Origin: CAVXNB01 sp963763085
Lineage (GTDB): Bacteria; Actinomycetota; Acidimicrobiia; Acidimicrobiales; Bog-793
Direction: 5' to 3'
Assembly: GCA_963763085.1 (NCBI GenBank)
Contig: CAVXNB010000003.1
Span: 310,001 to 374,000, forward strand
DNA length: 64,000 nt
A program made the position numbers and the translations under genes. The notes below the pieces were generated by a model, which did not search any database, was not told the origin of the DNA, and worked only from the letters and a program-made list of their open reading frames with translations. Shown here one piece after another: positions 26,398 through 34,406 of this stretch; positions within the stretch are counted from its first letter, which is position 1; the number at the start of each line of letters is the position of its first letter.

Positions 26398-27266
26398 TCG
26401 AGCACGTCGCGGAGCGTGGCCGCGAGAGGAATCGTCGGCTGCCAGCCCGTGACCGCCATCAGCTTGGTGGCGTCGCCCAACAGCACGGGGACATCGACCG
26501 GGCGGAAGAGGGCCGGGTCCTGCACGAGCGTCACCTCGTAGGACAGCATGGCGGACATCTGCTCGGCCAGAGAGGCGATGGTGACCGCCTTGCCGGAACA
26601 GACGTTGTAGGCCTCCCCGGGCTCGCCGTTCAGCGCTAGGAGTCGGTAGGCACGGACGACGTCGCGCACGTCGGTGAAGTCGCGTGAGGCGGCCAGGTTC
26701 CCGACTTTCACGGTCCCGCTGCCCCTGAGCTCGGCTTCGACCATCCTTCGAGCGAGCGCCGACACGACGAAGTCGTCGGCCTGCCCCGGTCCGACGTGAT
26801 TGAACGGCCGGGCTCGGACGACACGCAGCCCGCGGCCGAGGAACGCCTGCAGGCCGAGGAAGTCGGCGGCGACCTTGCTCACGGCGTACGGGGTCACCGG
26901 GCGCAGCTCGGCGCGCTCGTCGATCGGCTCAGGGCCCGCAGCCGGGCCGTACACCTCGGCCGAGCTCACGAGCACGACGGCGGGAGGCACGTCACAGCGC
27001 GCCGAGGCCTCGAGCACGTTGAGCGTGCCCATGGCGTTGACACGGAACGTCTCGGCCGGCTCGCCCCACGACCGCCCGACGTGGGTCAGCGCCGCGAGGT
27101 GGTACACCACGTCCGGAGTGGCGGCCCGCAGGTCGGTGATGAGGGCGGCGGCATCGGTCACGTCCACTTCCGGACCAGGCCCGATTGCGGAGTCGCCGAC
27201 CTCGGCGAGGTGACGGAGCAACCAACCGCCGACGAACCCTGATCCACCAGTCAGGTAGGCGCGCAC
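26373..27266 (-). CDS. NAD-dependent sugar dehydratase/reductase (GDP-mannose dehydratase or RMD type)
   Basis: A 297-aa extended short-chain dehydrogenase. TGGSGFVGGWL binds the nucleotide, SSAEVYG and PYAVSK give the Ser-Tyr-Lys triad, and RPFNHVGPGQADDFVVSA is typical of GDP-mannose 4,6-dehydratase and GDP-4-keto-6-deoxymannose reductase proteins. The short length fits the reductase (RMD) better than the dehydratase. Its product would be a GDP-6-deoxyhexose for the glycosyltransferases upstream. The gene lies four bases after the first GT4 gene. Exact reaction unknown. Confidence 0.8.
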   Translation of the reverse strand: MRAYLTGGSGFVGGWLLRHLAEVGDSAIGPGPEVDVTDAAALITDLRAATPDVVYHLAALTHVGRSWGEPAETFRVNAMGTLNVLEASARCDVPPAVVLVSSAEVYGPAAGPEPIDERAELRPVTPYAVSKVAADFLGLQAFLGRGLRVVRARPFNHVGPGQADDFVVSALARRMVEAELRGSGTVKVGNLAASRDFTDVRDVVRAYRLLALNGEPGEAYNVCSGKAVTIASLAEQMSAMLSYEVTLVQDPALFRPVDVPVLLGDATKLMAVTGWQPTIPLAATLRDVLDYWRERLA

Positions 27267-27270
27267 AGAT

Positions 27271-28461
27271 TCAGGCTATCCGCCGCCCTCGGCCTCCTAG
27301 AAAGAGCCCCGTCGCGAGCCGGTAGGTCGCGAGGTGTCCCAGCGCGCACGCCTCCCAGGTGTGGCGGCCGGCTATGGCCAACCCCTCGGCCCGTCGCCGT
27401 GCACCCTCGACCGAGGGCTCGGCCGTGATCGCCTCCTCGATCGCCTCCGCCAGCGCGACAGGCTGACCGGCGGGGACGACGAGCGCGCTGTCGCCAGCGA
27501 TCTCGGCCATGGGCGTACCGGCGGTCGTGACGAGCGGGGCACCGCACGCCAGCGCCTCGAGGGCCGGCAGCCCGAAACCCTCCTCGAGCGACGGATAGGC
27601 GACAACGCTCGCCCGGCGGAGCAGGGCCGGGACATCGCCGTCGGCGACGTAGCCAAGGCGGCGGATCCGGCCGCCGGCCCGCGAAGCCGCGATCGACTGC
27701 ATCACGGGCCCGCCGCCCCACCCCACCCCACCGGCCAGCACGAGCTCGAGGTCCGTTCGATCCCCCGCCAGCCGCTCGAAGGCTGCGACCAGATCGGCGA
27801 TCCCCTTCCGCGGCTCCATCGTCCCGACGTGCAGCACGTACGGCCGGTCGAGACCGAGTCGCGCCAGGACCTGACGGTCGAGACCGGGTCCTGGCTCCTC
27901 CGCCGCAAAACGATCCCCGTCCACCCCATGCCCGACCACCACCACCGGGCATCGAGGCGCAAGGAGTTCCCCGAGCCGTTCCGCCGTGGCCTCGCTGACG
28001 CAGACGATCGCGGCGGCATGGCGCGCCGAGTAGCGGGTGGCGGCACGGAACCAGGCCACCTTGCTCCGTTCGTGCCACTCGGGGTGGTCGAAGAAGGTGA
28101 GGTCGTGAACCGTCACGACACACGGGAGCTTGGAGCGCAGGGGCATCGTGTAATGCGGGCCGTGGTGGACCTCGACCGGCGGCGCCGTCAGGGAGGCGAG
28201 GGTGGCGCCGAGGCGTGCCTGCTCGTACAACAGCCGAGCCAGGCGGGGTCCCGGCACGACGGCGCGGACGCGCTCGTTCGGGGCGACCCGTGCCCAGCGG
28301 GCGCCGTCGTCGCTCCGGGCGACGAGTGTCAGGCCGCAATCGGGGAGCTTCGCGAGGGCTGTGGCCAGCTCGAGGATGTATCGCCCGGCGCCGGCGGGTC
28401 GCGCCGGCACGGCACTGACGTCCAGCGATACCTGGAGGACGTCGGTGGAGTCTCGGCTCAT
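27271..28461 (-). CDS. GT4 family glycosyltransferase (first of three)
   Basis: A 396-aa GT-B retaining glycosyltransferase. The N-terminal domain opens VSLDVSAVPARPAGAGRYI with the acceptor-side glycine loop. HVGTMEPRKGIADLVAAF is the donor-domain entry, and YPSLEEGFGLPALEALACG carries the E-x7-E motif that binds nucleotide sugar. It is likely cytoplasmic or membrane-associated. ATG at 28461 overlaps the preceding gene's stop (ATGA). Three related genes in a row (27271-30739) suggest sequential addition of several sugars, perhaps mannose or rhamnose given the local nucleotide-sugar genes. Confidence 0.88.
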   Translation of the reverse strand: MSRDSTDVLQVSLDVSAVPARPAGAGRYILELATALAKLPDCGLTLVARSDDGARWARVAPNERVRAVVPGPRLARLLYEQARLGATLASLTAPPVEVHHGPHYTMPLRSKLPCVVTVHDLTFFDHPEWHERSKVAWFRAATRYSARHAAAIVCVSEATAERLGELLAPRCPVVVVGHGVDGDRFAAEEPGPGLDRQVLARLGLDRPYVLHVGTMEPRKGIADLVAAFERLAGDRTDLELVLAGGVGWGGGPVMQSIAASRAGGRIRRLGYVADGDVPALLRRASVVAYPSLEEGFGLPALEALACGAPLVTTAGTPMAEIAGDSALVVPAGQPVALAEAIEEAITAEPSVEGARRRAEGLAIAGRHTWEACALGHLATYRLATGLFLGGRGRRIA

Positions 28462-29585
28462 CGGCGTGCCCGGTGCTCGGCGGCCGCCCGCTCCCAGATT
28501 GCGACGTGGGCACCCGCGGCGTCCTCCCACCGAAGCGACGCTGCCCGCACGCGACCGCCGGCGGAAAGGGCTGCCCGGATCGTCTCGTCGCCGGCCGCGG
28601 CCACGAGCCCGTCGGCGATGGACGAGACGTCGGTCGGGTCGACCTCGAGCGAGGCGCCGCCTGCGCTCGGCACCGGACTGGACACGACCGGGGTTCCCTG
28701 TGCCATCGCCTCGACGACCGGCAGCCCGAAGCCTTCGACGATCGGGACGTAGGCGCAGCACTTCGCGCCCTTGTAGACCGCGGCGAGCGCGCCGTCGTCA
28801 ACCTCGCCCGCGAAGACGACCCCGCCTGTCGCGGCGACCCGGTGCGTCGAGAGTGAGAACCCCCATCCGTCCGGCCCCACGACCAGGAGCGGCCAGTTGC
28901 CGGGCAGCCTCGGCTTGGCGAGGGCGTACGCCTCCACGAGGCGGACGAGGTTCTTGCGCGGCTCGAGCGTGCTCACCGTGAGAAGGTACGGTCCCGACAC
29001 GCCCAGGCGCTCGAGCATCGCCTCGGCTGCGGGGTGATCCGGTTCGGGCAGGTGGTCGGCGCCCTCGGGCACGATCACGACACGGTTCTCGGCGATGCCG
29101 ACGCCGGCGCCGAGGACGGCTCCCGCCGTTGCCTCGGAGGGGACGACGACGACAGCGGCCCGCGACGCGACCCGCCGCAAGGCGGCTTCATGCCATCGCC
29201 GGCCGCGCTCCGGGTACGCCTCCGGGATCGACCGCCAGGCCACGTCGTGGATCGTGACCACGAGCGGCCTCCCTCCCGACGTCGGTGGAGCCGCGAGCGA
29301 GACGGCGTGGACGACGTCGGCGCCGCGTCCGACCCGGGACAACCCGAGGTCCCACGATCGCGTCATGACCGGTCCCGGCAGCCACGAGCTCACGACCCGA
29401 TAGCCGAGAGCCCCGAGCGGGTCCGGGCGGATGGGCGCCCTGCTGACGACGATCGTGACCTCTGGGCGCTGGCTCGCGGGTAGCTGGCCTATCCCCTGCA
29501 GCAGGCCGAGGGCGTAGGTCCCGATGCCTCCGGGAACGCGGCGCCGCAGCTGCTCGGCCGCAACCGCTACCGAGAGGTCCCTCAA
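28458..29585 (-). CDS. GT4 family glycosyltransferase (second of three)
   Basis: A 375-aa GT-B glycosyltransferase. VPGGIGTYALGLL is the N-terminal glycine loop, VTIHDVAWRSIPEAYP the acceptor-domain segment, TVSTLEPRKNLVRLVEAY the donor entry, and VPIVEGFGLPVVEAMAQG the E-x7-E motif. No start other than TTG at 29585 fits before the glycine loop; it overlaps the stop of the preceding gene as TTGA, like its GTGA/ATGA neighbours. It resembles MtfB/mannosyltransferase-B-like proteins of O-antigen clusters, but sugar and linkage cannot be read from sequence. Confidence 0.87.
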   Translation of the reverse strand: MRDLSVAVAAEQLRRRVPGGIGTYALGLLQGIGQLPASQRPEVTIVVSRAPIRPDPLGALGYRVVSSWLPGPVMTRSWDLGLSRVGRGADVVHAVSLAAPPTSGGRPLVVTIHDVAWRSIPEAYPERGRRWHEAALRRVASRAAVVVVPSEATAGAVLGAGVGIAENRVVIVPEGADHLPEPDHPAAEAMLERLGVSGPYLLTVSTLEPRKNLVRLVEAYALAKPRLPGNWPLLVVGPDGWGFSLSTHRVAATGGVVFAGEVDDGALAAVYKGAKCCAYVPIVEGFGLPVVEAMAQGTPVVSSPVPSAGGASLEVDPTDVSSIADGLVAAAGDETIRAALSAGGRVRAASLRWEDAAGAHVAIWERAAAEHRARR

Positions 29586-30739
29586 CTGGCCCGCCGCTCG
29601 GACGCCGCCAGCTCGTACAGCTCGACCATCGAGGCCGCCGCGGCCGCCCATGTGAACGCCGCCGCACGGGCGTGACCGGCCGCGACGAGCCGGGCGCGGA
29701 CCGCGCTGTCGCCGATGACGCTCGCGAGCGCGGCTGCCAGGGCCGCGGCGTCACCTGGCGGCACGAGCTCGGCAGCGTCGCCGACCACCTCCGGGACAGC
29801 GCCCGCGGCCGTCGCCACCACCGGCACCCCGAGCGCCATCGCCTCGAGAGGAGGGAAGCCGAAGCCCTCGTACAAGGACGGGAAGGCGAGAACCGTTGCG
29901 CCGCGCAGGAGCGCCTGACGCTCGGTTGCCTGGAGATAGCCGACACGCACGATCCGCCGCGCTGCGCCCGACGCGGCGACCGCGGCGGCGAAGGCGGGTG
30001 CGCCCCACCCGTCGGGCCCGGCGACGACGAGCTCGAGATCGCCATGGTCGCGCGCCAGCTCCGCAAACGCCCTCACCAGGGTCGGCAGGTCCTTGCGCGG
30101 CTCCACCGCGCCAAGTGCGAGGACGTACGGCGCAGCTCGTCGGCCGCACTCGCCCGGCGGCTGCAGGCCAGCGGTTCCATCGATCCCATCGATCCCGTCG
30201 ATTCCGTGCGGGATGACCCGGACCCGAGCCGGATCGACGCCGAGCAGTTCGGCCAGCTCCCGCCGGACGAACTGCGAAGGCACGTGCACGAGTGCGCCGT
30301 GGCGGACAGCCCGGGCCACGAGGGCTGGGTAAGCCAACGACGCTCGCCGGCAGAGCTCGGGGTACCGCAACGCCGCCAGGTCGTGCACCGTGACGACGCG
30401 ACCGGCGCGACGAGTCGGGGGAACCACGAAGTTGGTCCCGTGCACGACGTCGACCGAGCCGACGAGGCGGTCGATCGGGGGAAGGTCCGATCGTGACCAC
30501 GCCGCGTTCGCGAGCCGCGCCGGAATCGGCCACGTCCGGACGGGCATGCCGAGCCTGCTGGCGGCGCGGGCGGGGGCGTCGCGGGCTCCCGAGGCGACGG
30601 CGTAGCCGCTCAGCTCCACGTCTCCGCTCGCGAGGAGCGCTCCCGCCAGCCCGGCGCAGAACCGGCCGACCCCCGTCGGCTCCCCCGCCAGCGGCAGGAC
30701 GTCCAGGGCCACGCGGGGCGGGCGGGTCGCTCCCGTCAC
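29582..30739 (-). CDS. GT4 family glycosyltransferase (third of three)
   Basis: A 385-aa GT-B glycosyltransferase. PLAGEPTGVGRFCAGLA is the N-terminal loop, VVTVHDLAALRYPELC the acceptor segment, LALGAVEPRKDLPTLVRAF the donor entry, and FPSLYEGFGFPPLEAMALG the E-x7-E motif. A threefold GID repeat (about residues 180-188) comes from three 9-base tandem copies at 30177-30203. GTG at 30739 overlaps the cofE stop as GTGA, so the glycan genes and the F420 genes share a transcript. Confidence 0.88.
   Translation of the reverse strand: MTGATRPPRVALDVLPLAGEPTGVGRFCAGLAGALLASGDVELSGYAVASGARDAPARAASRLGMPVRTWPIPARLANAAWSRSDLPPIDRLVGSVDVVHGTNFVVPPTRRAGRVVTVHDLAALRYPELCRRASLAYPALVARAVRHGALVHVPSQFVRRELAELLGVDPARVRVIPHGIDGIDGIDGTAGLQPPGECGRRAAPYVLALGAVEPRKDLPTLVRAFAELARDHGDLELVVAGPDGWGAPAFAAAVAASGAARRIVRVGYLQATERQALLRGATVLAFPSLYEGFGFPPLEAMALGVPVVATAAGAVPEVVGDAAELVPPGDAAALAAALASVIGDSAVRARLVAAGHARAAAFTWAAAAASMVELYELAASERRAS
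30177..30203. repeat. Three 9-base tandem copies within a GT4 gene
   Basis: The unit ccatcgatc occurs three times, the last copy with two changes. On the coding (minus) strand it encodes the repeated tripeptide Gly-Ile-Asp. It lies in the linker between the two Rossmann domains of the GT-B fold, where length changes are tolerated. Confidence 0.7.
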
Positions 30740-31443
30740 CGGAAGAGGTCCTCGCTGTAGGGCCTGACCACCTCTTCGACGACATCGCCCCGTCCGAGCC
30801 ACGTCGGGTCGACACCCCTCACCACCGCGACCGGGATCCCGCGTGCCTTCCCCATCACGAGGTCGGCTGCCGCGGCGATCTCGTCCACGACACAGATCTC
30901 GGTGGCGACGAGCTCGCGGCCGAGCGAGTCAGTCGTTCCCCGAAGGTCGACCACGGCGCGGATGCCGGCGCAACCGATCGCGACGTCGATGACCCCTCGC
31001 CGCCAGGCGCGCCCGAAGGTGTCGGAGATCACGACAGCGAGCTCGATTCCGGTGCGTGCCCGCAGACCGTCGCGGATCCTGCGCGCCGAGCGGTCGGGCT
31101 CCTCCGGCAAGAGAGCCGCCCAACCGTCGGCCACGTTGGAAACGTCGACTCCCGAGTTCGCGCAGACGAAGCCATGGCGTGTCTCGGTCACGACCAGGTC
31201 GCCTCGGCGCCGGAGGGTGCGGACGGCTTCGGATTCGGCGAGGTGTCGTTTTGCGTCGGGGTCGGACGGGTCGATCGGGACCATCCGGCCCTCGGCCTTG
31301 GAGACCACCTTCTGGGTGACCACGACCACGTCGCCCTCGACAAGAGACGCCTGCTCGGCGATCAGTGCAGCGAGATCGGCGCCCGCGGCAATCTCGCCGA
31401 TGCCTCTGACTGCGAATATCCGGACCTGCTCACCGAACGGCAT
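30736..31443 (-). CDS. cofE: Coenzyme F420:L-glutamate ligase, single-domain
   Basis: A 235-aa enzyme that adds L-glutamate residues to F420-0 using GTP. VVVVTQKVVSKAEGRMVP, TRHGFVCANSGVD and VISDTFGRAWRRGVIDVAIG are characteristic. It has only the CofE domain, whereas the mycobacterial homologue FbiB carries an extra C-terminal nitroreductase-like domain. ATG at 31443 gives the usual MPFGEQVRIFAV start and overlaps cofD by 14 bases. Directly followed by a GT4 gene through a 4-nt overlap. Confidence 0.94.
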   Translation of the reverse strand: MPFGEQVRIFAVRGIGEIAAGADLAALIAEQASLVEGDVVVVTQKVVSKAEGRMVPIDPSDPDAKRHLAESEAVRTLRRRGDLVVTETRHGFVCANSGVDVSNVADGWAALLPEEPDRSARRIRDGLRARTGIELAVVISDTFGRAWRRGVIDVAIGCAGIRAVVDLRGTTDSLGRELVATEICVVDEIAAAADLVMGKARGIPVAVVRGVDPTWLGRGDVVEEVVRPYSEDLFR

Positions 31444-32356
31444 CGAGCACCGTGCGGGCGAGATCCGCGGCGATCTCGGGCGTCGCCATGACTGTCGGTG
31501 CGACAACACAGCGCACGCCCCCGGCTCGGACCTCGCCGGCCATCTCCTCGTCGGCCGAGTCGATGACGAGGGTGCCGATCCATTCGCTCAGAAAGCGGGC
31601 CACGCCGGCCGCTGAGGCTTCGCCGCCGAGCTCGACGAGGAGGCGGTCGGCCGGACCCTTGAGGGCAGCGCCGGCGACGATCGGGGAAACCGCCACCACG
31701 GTGTCGCGGCGTGCCTTCAAAGCGCCCGCGACGCCGGGCACGGCCAGGATCGGGCCGATCGAGACGATCGGGTTAGAGGGCGCCACGACGACCACCTCCG
31801 CCGTTTCGATCGCGGTCAGGACGCCCGGCGCCGGCTTCGCCGCCTCAGCGCCGGCATAACGGACCGCTTCCACGGCGACCGAGTGCCGCAGCCGGACGAA
31901 GTAATCCTGGAAGTCGACCTCGCCGGCTCCGGCGAGCCGGAGCCGGGTGCGAACGGGGTCGTCGCTCATCGGCAAGAGGCGGACAGCGAGGCCCCAGGCC
32001 CGGCAGATCTCCGCGGTGACCTGCGACAAGCTCGCACCCTCTCGCATCCGGCCGGTCCGGTAGAGGTGGGTAGCCAGATCCGCGTCTCCGAGGCGGAACC
32101 ACGTCGCACCGTCGTAGCGGTCCAGCGCCTCCATGGCGCGAAACGTCTCTCCGGCCAGCCCCCATCCGGTCGCGGGATTGACCCCGCCCGAGAGCGTGTA
32201 AGTGATCGTGTCGAGGTCAGGGCTTATGGAGAGCCCATGAAGCTCCAGATCGTCACCGGTGTTGACGATCCCGGTGATGCGGCCCGGATCGACCGCGGCC
32301 TGCAGCCCGGCCAGCATTCTTGCGGCGCCGACGCCCCCACAGAGAACCGCGATCAC
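31430..32356 (-). CDS. cofD: CofD-type transferase of F420 biosynthesis (FbiA)
   Basis: A 308-aa CofD-family enzyme that joins the riboflavin-like Fo to a phospho-lactyl or phosphoenolpyruvyl group from a guanylyl donor, giving F420-0 or its dehydro form. Conserved parts are VLCGGVGAARMLAGL, VNTGDDLELHGL, SPDLDTITYTLSG and VAPSNPIVSIGPIL. In actinobacteria the phosphoenolpyruvate form is known, but sequence alone does not show which donor is used. GTG at 32356 overlaps the stop of the epimerase gene as GTGA. Confidence 0.95.
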   Translation of the reverse strand: MIAVLCGGVGAARMLAGLQAAVDPGRITGIVNTGDDLELHGLSISPDLDTITYTLSGGVNPATGWGLAGETFRAMEALDRYDGATWFRLGDADLATHLYRTGRMREGASLSQVTAEICRAWGLAVRLLPMSDDPVRTRLRLAGAGEVDFQDYFVRLRHSVAVEAVRYAGAEAAKPAPGVLTAIETAEVVVVAPSNPIVSIGPILAVPGVAGALKARRDTVVAVSPIVAGAALKGPADRLLVELGGEASAAGVARFLSEWIGTLVIDSADEEMAGEVRAGGVRCVVAPTVMATPEIAADLARTVLDAVR

Positions 32357-33300
32357 GTCTCCGCACGGCGGACATAGTCCACCACCGCCGCGATCCCCTC
32401 CTCCAGTGGCGTCCACGCCTTCCACTCGAGGTGCAGGGCGGCTCGCCCCGGGTCGAGCGCGCTCCGCTGCAGCTCTCCGGGACGCGCCGGCGCTGGACGC
32501 GGTGCGAGGTCGCTTCCCGCGGCGTCGGCGACGAGCCCGTACAGCTCGATCACCGACGTCTCCTTGCCGGTACCGATGTTCAGGACGAGGCCCCCGCCCC
32601 GACGCGCCGCGCGCGCGAATGCGTCGACGACGTCGTCGACGTAGATGTAGTCGCGGGTCTGCTTCCCGTCCCCGTAGATCACGCTCTGGCGCCCGGCGAC
32701 GGCATTGCCGGCGAAGATCGCGACGACGCCCGCTTCGCCGTGCGGGTCCTGGCGCGGTCCGTAGACGTTGGCGAGCGCCAGAGCGGTGAATTCGAGGCCG
32801 TAAAGCTCGCGGTAGGCGGCCAGGTAGTCCATGGCGGCCTTCTTCGACACACCGTAAGGCGAGAGCGGCCGGTGCTCGTGCCGCTCGTTGACCGGGATCT
32901 CCGTCCCGTCGAGCTTGCCGTACAAGGTGCCGCCGGAGGCGGCGAAGACGATCTTGGTCGTACCCGCCGCCCGGGCGCCCTCCAGGACCTGGATCGATCC
33001 CAGCACGTTGACGTCTGCATCGAACAGCGGCCGGTCGACCGAGACGCGCACGTCGGCCTGGGCCGCCAGGTGGAAGATCACTTCCGGACGACGGTGTCGC
33101 GTGAGGTCGACGAAATCGCTCGAGCGGATGTCGAGGTTATGGAAGCGCAGTGCGCCACCGGAGGCGCGGGCGTCGGCGAGGTTGGCGAGCGACCCCGTCG
33201 ACAGGTCGTCCACGGCATCGACTTCGTGACCCTCCGCGAGGAGGCGGTCGACGAGAGTCGACCCGATGAATCCCGCAGCACCGGTCACGAGGACTCGCAT
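32353..33300 (-). CDS. NAD-dependent nucleotide-sugar epimerase (GalE-like)
   Basis: A 315-aa extended SDR enzyme. VTGAAGFIGSTLVDRLL is the nucleotide-binding turn, HLAAQADVRVSVDRP the second conserved strand, YGVSKKAAMDY the catalytic Tyr-Lys, and NVYGPRQDPHGEAGVVAIF the substrate lid typical of UDP-glucose 4-epimerase-like proteins. The usual SSxxVYG is AASGGTLYG, so Ser is kept one position differently. It would make UDP-galactose or a related sugar for envelope glycans. The gene overlaps cofD and follows the nucleotidyltransferase by 29 bases. Confidence 0.85.
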   Translation of the reverse strand: MRVLVTGAAGFIGSTLVDRLLAEGHEVDAVDDLSTGSLANLADARASGGALRFHNLDIRSSDFVDLTRHRRPEVIFHLAAQADVRVSVDRPLFDADVNVLGSIQVLEGARAAGTTKIVFAASGGTLYGKLDGTEIPVNERHEHRPLSPYGVSKKAAMDYLAAYRELYGLEFTALALANVYGPRQDPHGEAGVVAIFAGNAVAGRQSVIYGDGKQTRDYIYVDDVVDAFARAARRGGGLVLNIGTGKETSVIELYGLVADAAGSDLAPRPAPARPGELQRSALDPGRAALHLEWKAWTPLEEGIAAVVDYVRRAET

Positions 33301-33329
33301 GGCGTTTTGACTCCGATCTCGAACGACTC

Positions 33330-34406
33330 TTAGGACAAGGGGAAGCGGGCGCCGTCGAGCACCGCTCTCGGCGGTACGTCTGCTCCGACTCCGATGATCG
33401 TCGCGCTGGTGACGCGGGCGCCCTCACCGACGAGCGCACGGAGCCCTACGACGCTGTCCTCCACGATGGCGCCCGCCCCCACGACGGCCTCGGCCATCAC
33501 CACCGAGCGCCGGACCACCACGTCCGCCCCGACCCGTGACCGGGCGCCGATCACACTGTCCTCCACGACCGCGCCTCCGCCAATCGACGCCCCCTGCCCG
33601 ACGAAGCTGTGCGGGCCAAGCTTGCCGGACACTTCGGCATCGGCGCCCACCCAGACCCCGGAGCGGATCTCGGGAGCCGGCGGCACGATCGAGGCACGGC
33701 GCCCGGCGAGAATGTCGAGCTGCGCCTGGAGGTACTGGGGGATGGTCCCGGTATCGAGCCAGTACGAGTCCGACGCAAGCGCGTACAGGCCATGGGCGGC
33801 AACGAGCTCGGGAAAAGTCTCGCGTTCGATCGACACGCGCCTGCCGGCCGGGATGCGGTCGAGCACCGCCGTCTCCAGCACGTAGATGCCGGCGTTGATC
33901 AGGTTCGTCGGGGCTTGGGCCAGCGGTGGTTTCTCGATGAAGGCGGTCACGCGCCCGTCCGCATCGATCGGGACGACGCCGTACGCGGACGGGTCCGAGA
34001 CCGGCGTCAACGCGATCGAGGCCGACGCGCCACGGGAGCGGTGAAAGCGGACAAGGGCGGATGCGTCGATGTCCGTGAGCACGTCTCCGTTGAGGACGAG
34101 GAAGGTGTCGTCTATCCCGGCCGACTCCGCCGCGAAGCGCACGGCGCCGGCGGTGTCGAGCGGCTCCGGCTCGACGGCGTACGCGAGCACGACCCCGGAC
34201 ACCCGATCGTCGGGAAAGGCCGTGAGGAATGCGTCGGGGCGGTAGCCGAGTGAGAGAACCGCCCGGTCGACGCCGTGGCCGGCCAACCAGTCGAGGACGT
34301 GCGCGATCATGGGGCGCTCGACGACCGGCAGCATCTGTTTCGGGATGTCGTAGGTCAGCGGCCGGAGCCTGGTCCCCTCGCCGCCGACGAGAACGACGGC
34401 GTCCAT
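33330..34406 (-). CDS. Nucleotide-sugar pyrophosphorylase (mannose-1-P guanylyltransferase type)
   Basis: A 358-aa nucleotidyltransferase. The N-terminal catalytic domain opens VVLVGGEGTRLRPLT with PKQMLPVVERPMI, and LNGDVLTD is the metal site. From about residue 250 a left-handed beta-helix with hexad repeats follows (VEDSVIGARSRVGADVVVRR). This layout fits GDP-mannose pyrophosphorylases; glucose-1-P thymidylyltransferase activity is also possible and would fill the missing rfbA step. The ATG shares one base with the stop of the Thr-rich gene (TGATG at 34404-34408). Confidence 0.87.
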   Translation of the reverse strand: MDAVVLVGGEGTRLRPLTYDIPKQMLPVVERPMIAHVLDWLAGHGVDRAVLSLGYRPDAFLTAFPDDRVSGVVLAYAVEPEPLDTAGAVRFAAESAGIDDTFLVLNGDVLTDIDASALVRFHRSRGASASIALTPVSDPSAYGVVPIDADGRVTAFIEKPPLAQAPTNLINAGIYVLETAVLDRIPAGRRVSIERETFPELVAAHGLYALASDSYWLDTGTIPQYLQAQLDILAGRRASIVPPAPEIRSGVWVGADAEVSGKLGPHSFVGQGASIGGGAVVEDSVIGARSRVGADVVVRRSVVMAEAVVGAGAIVEDSVVGLRALVGEGARVTSATIIGVGADVPPRAVLDGARFPLS

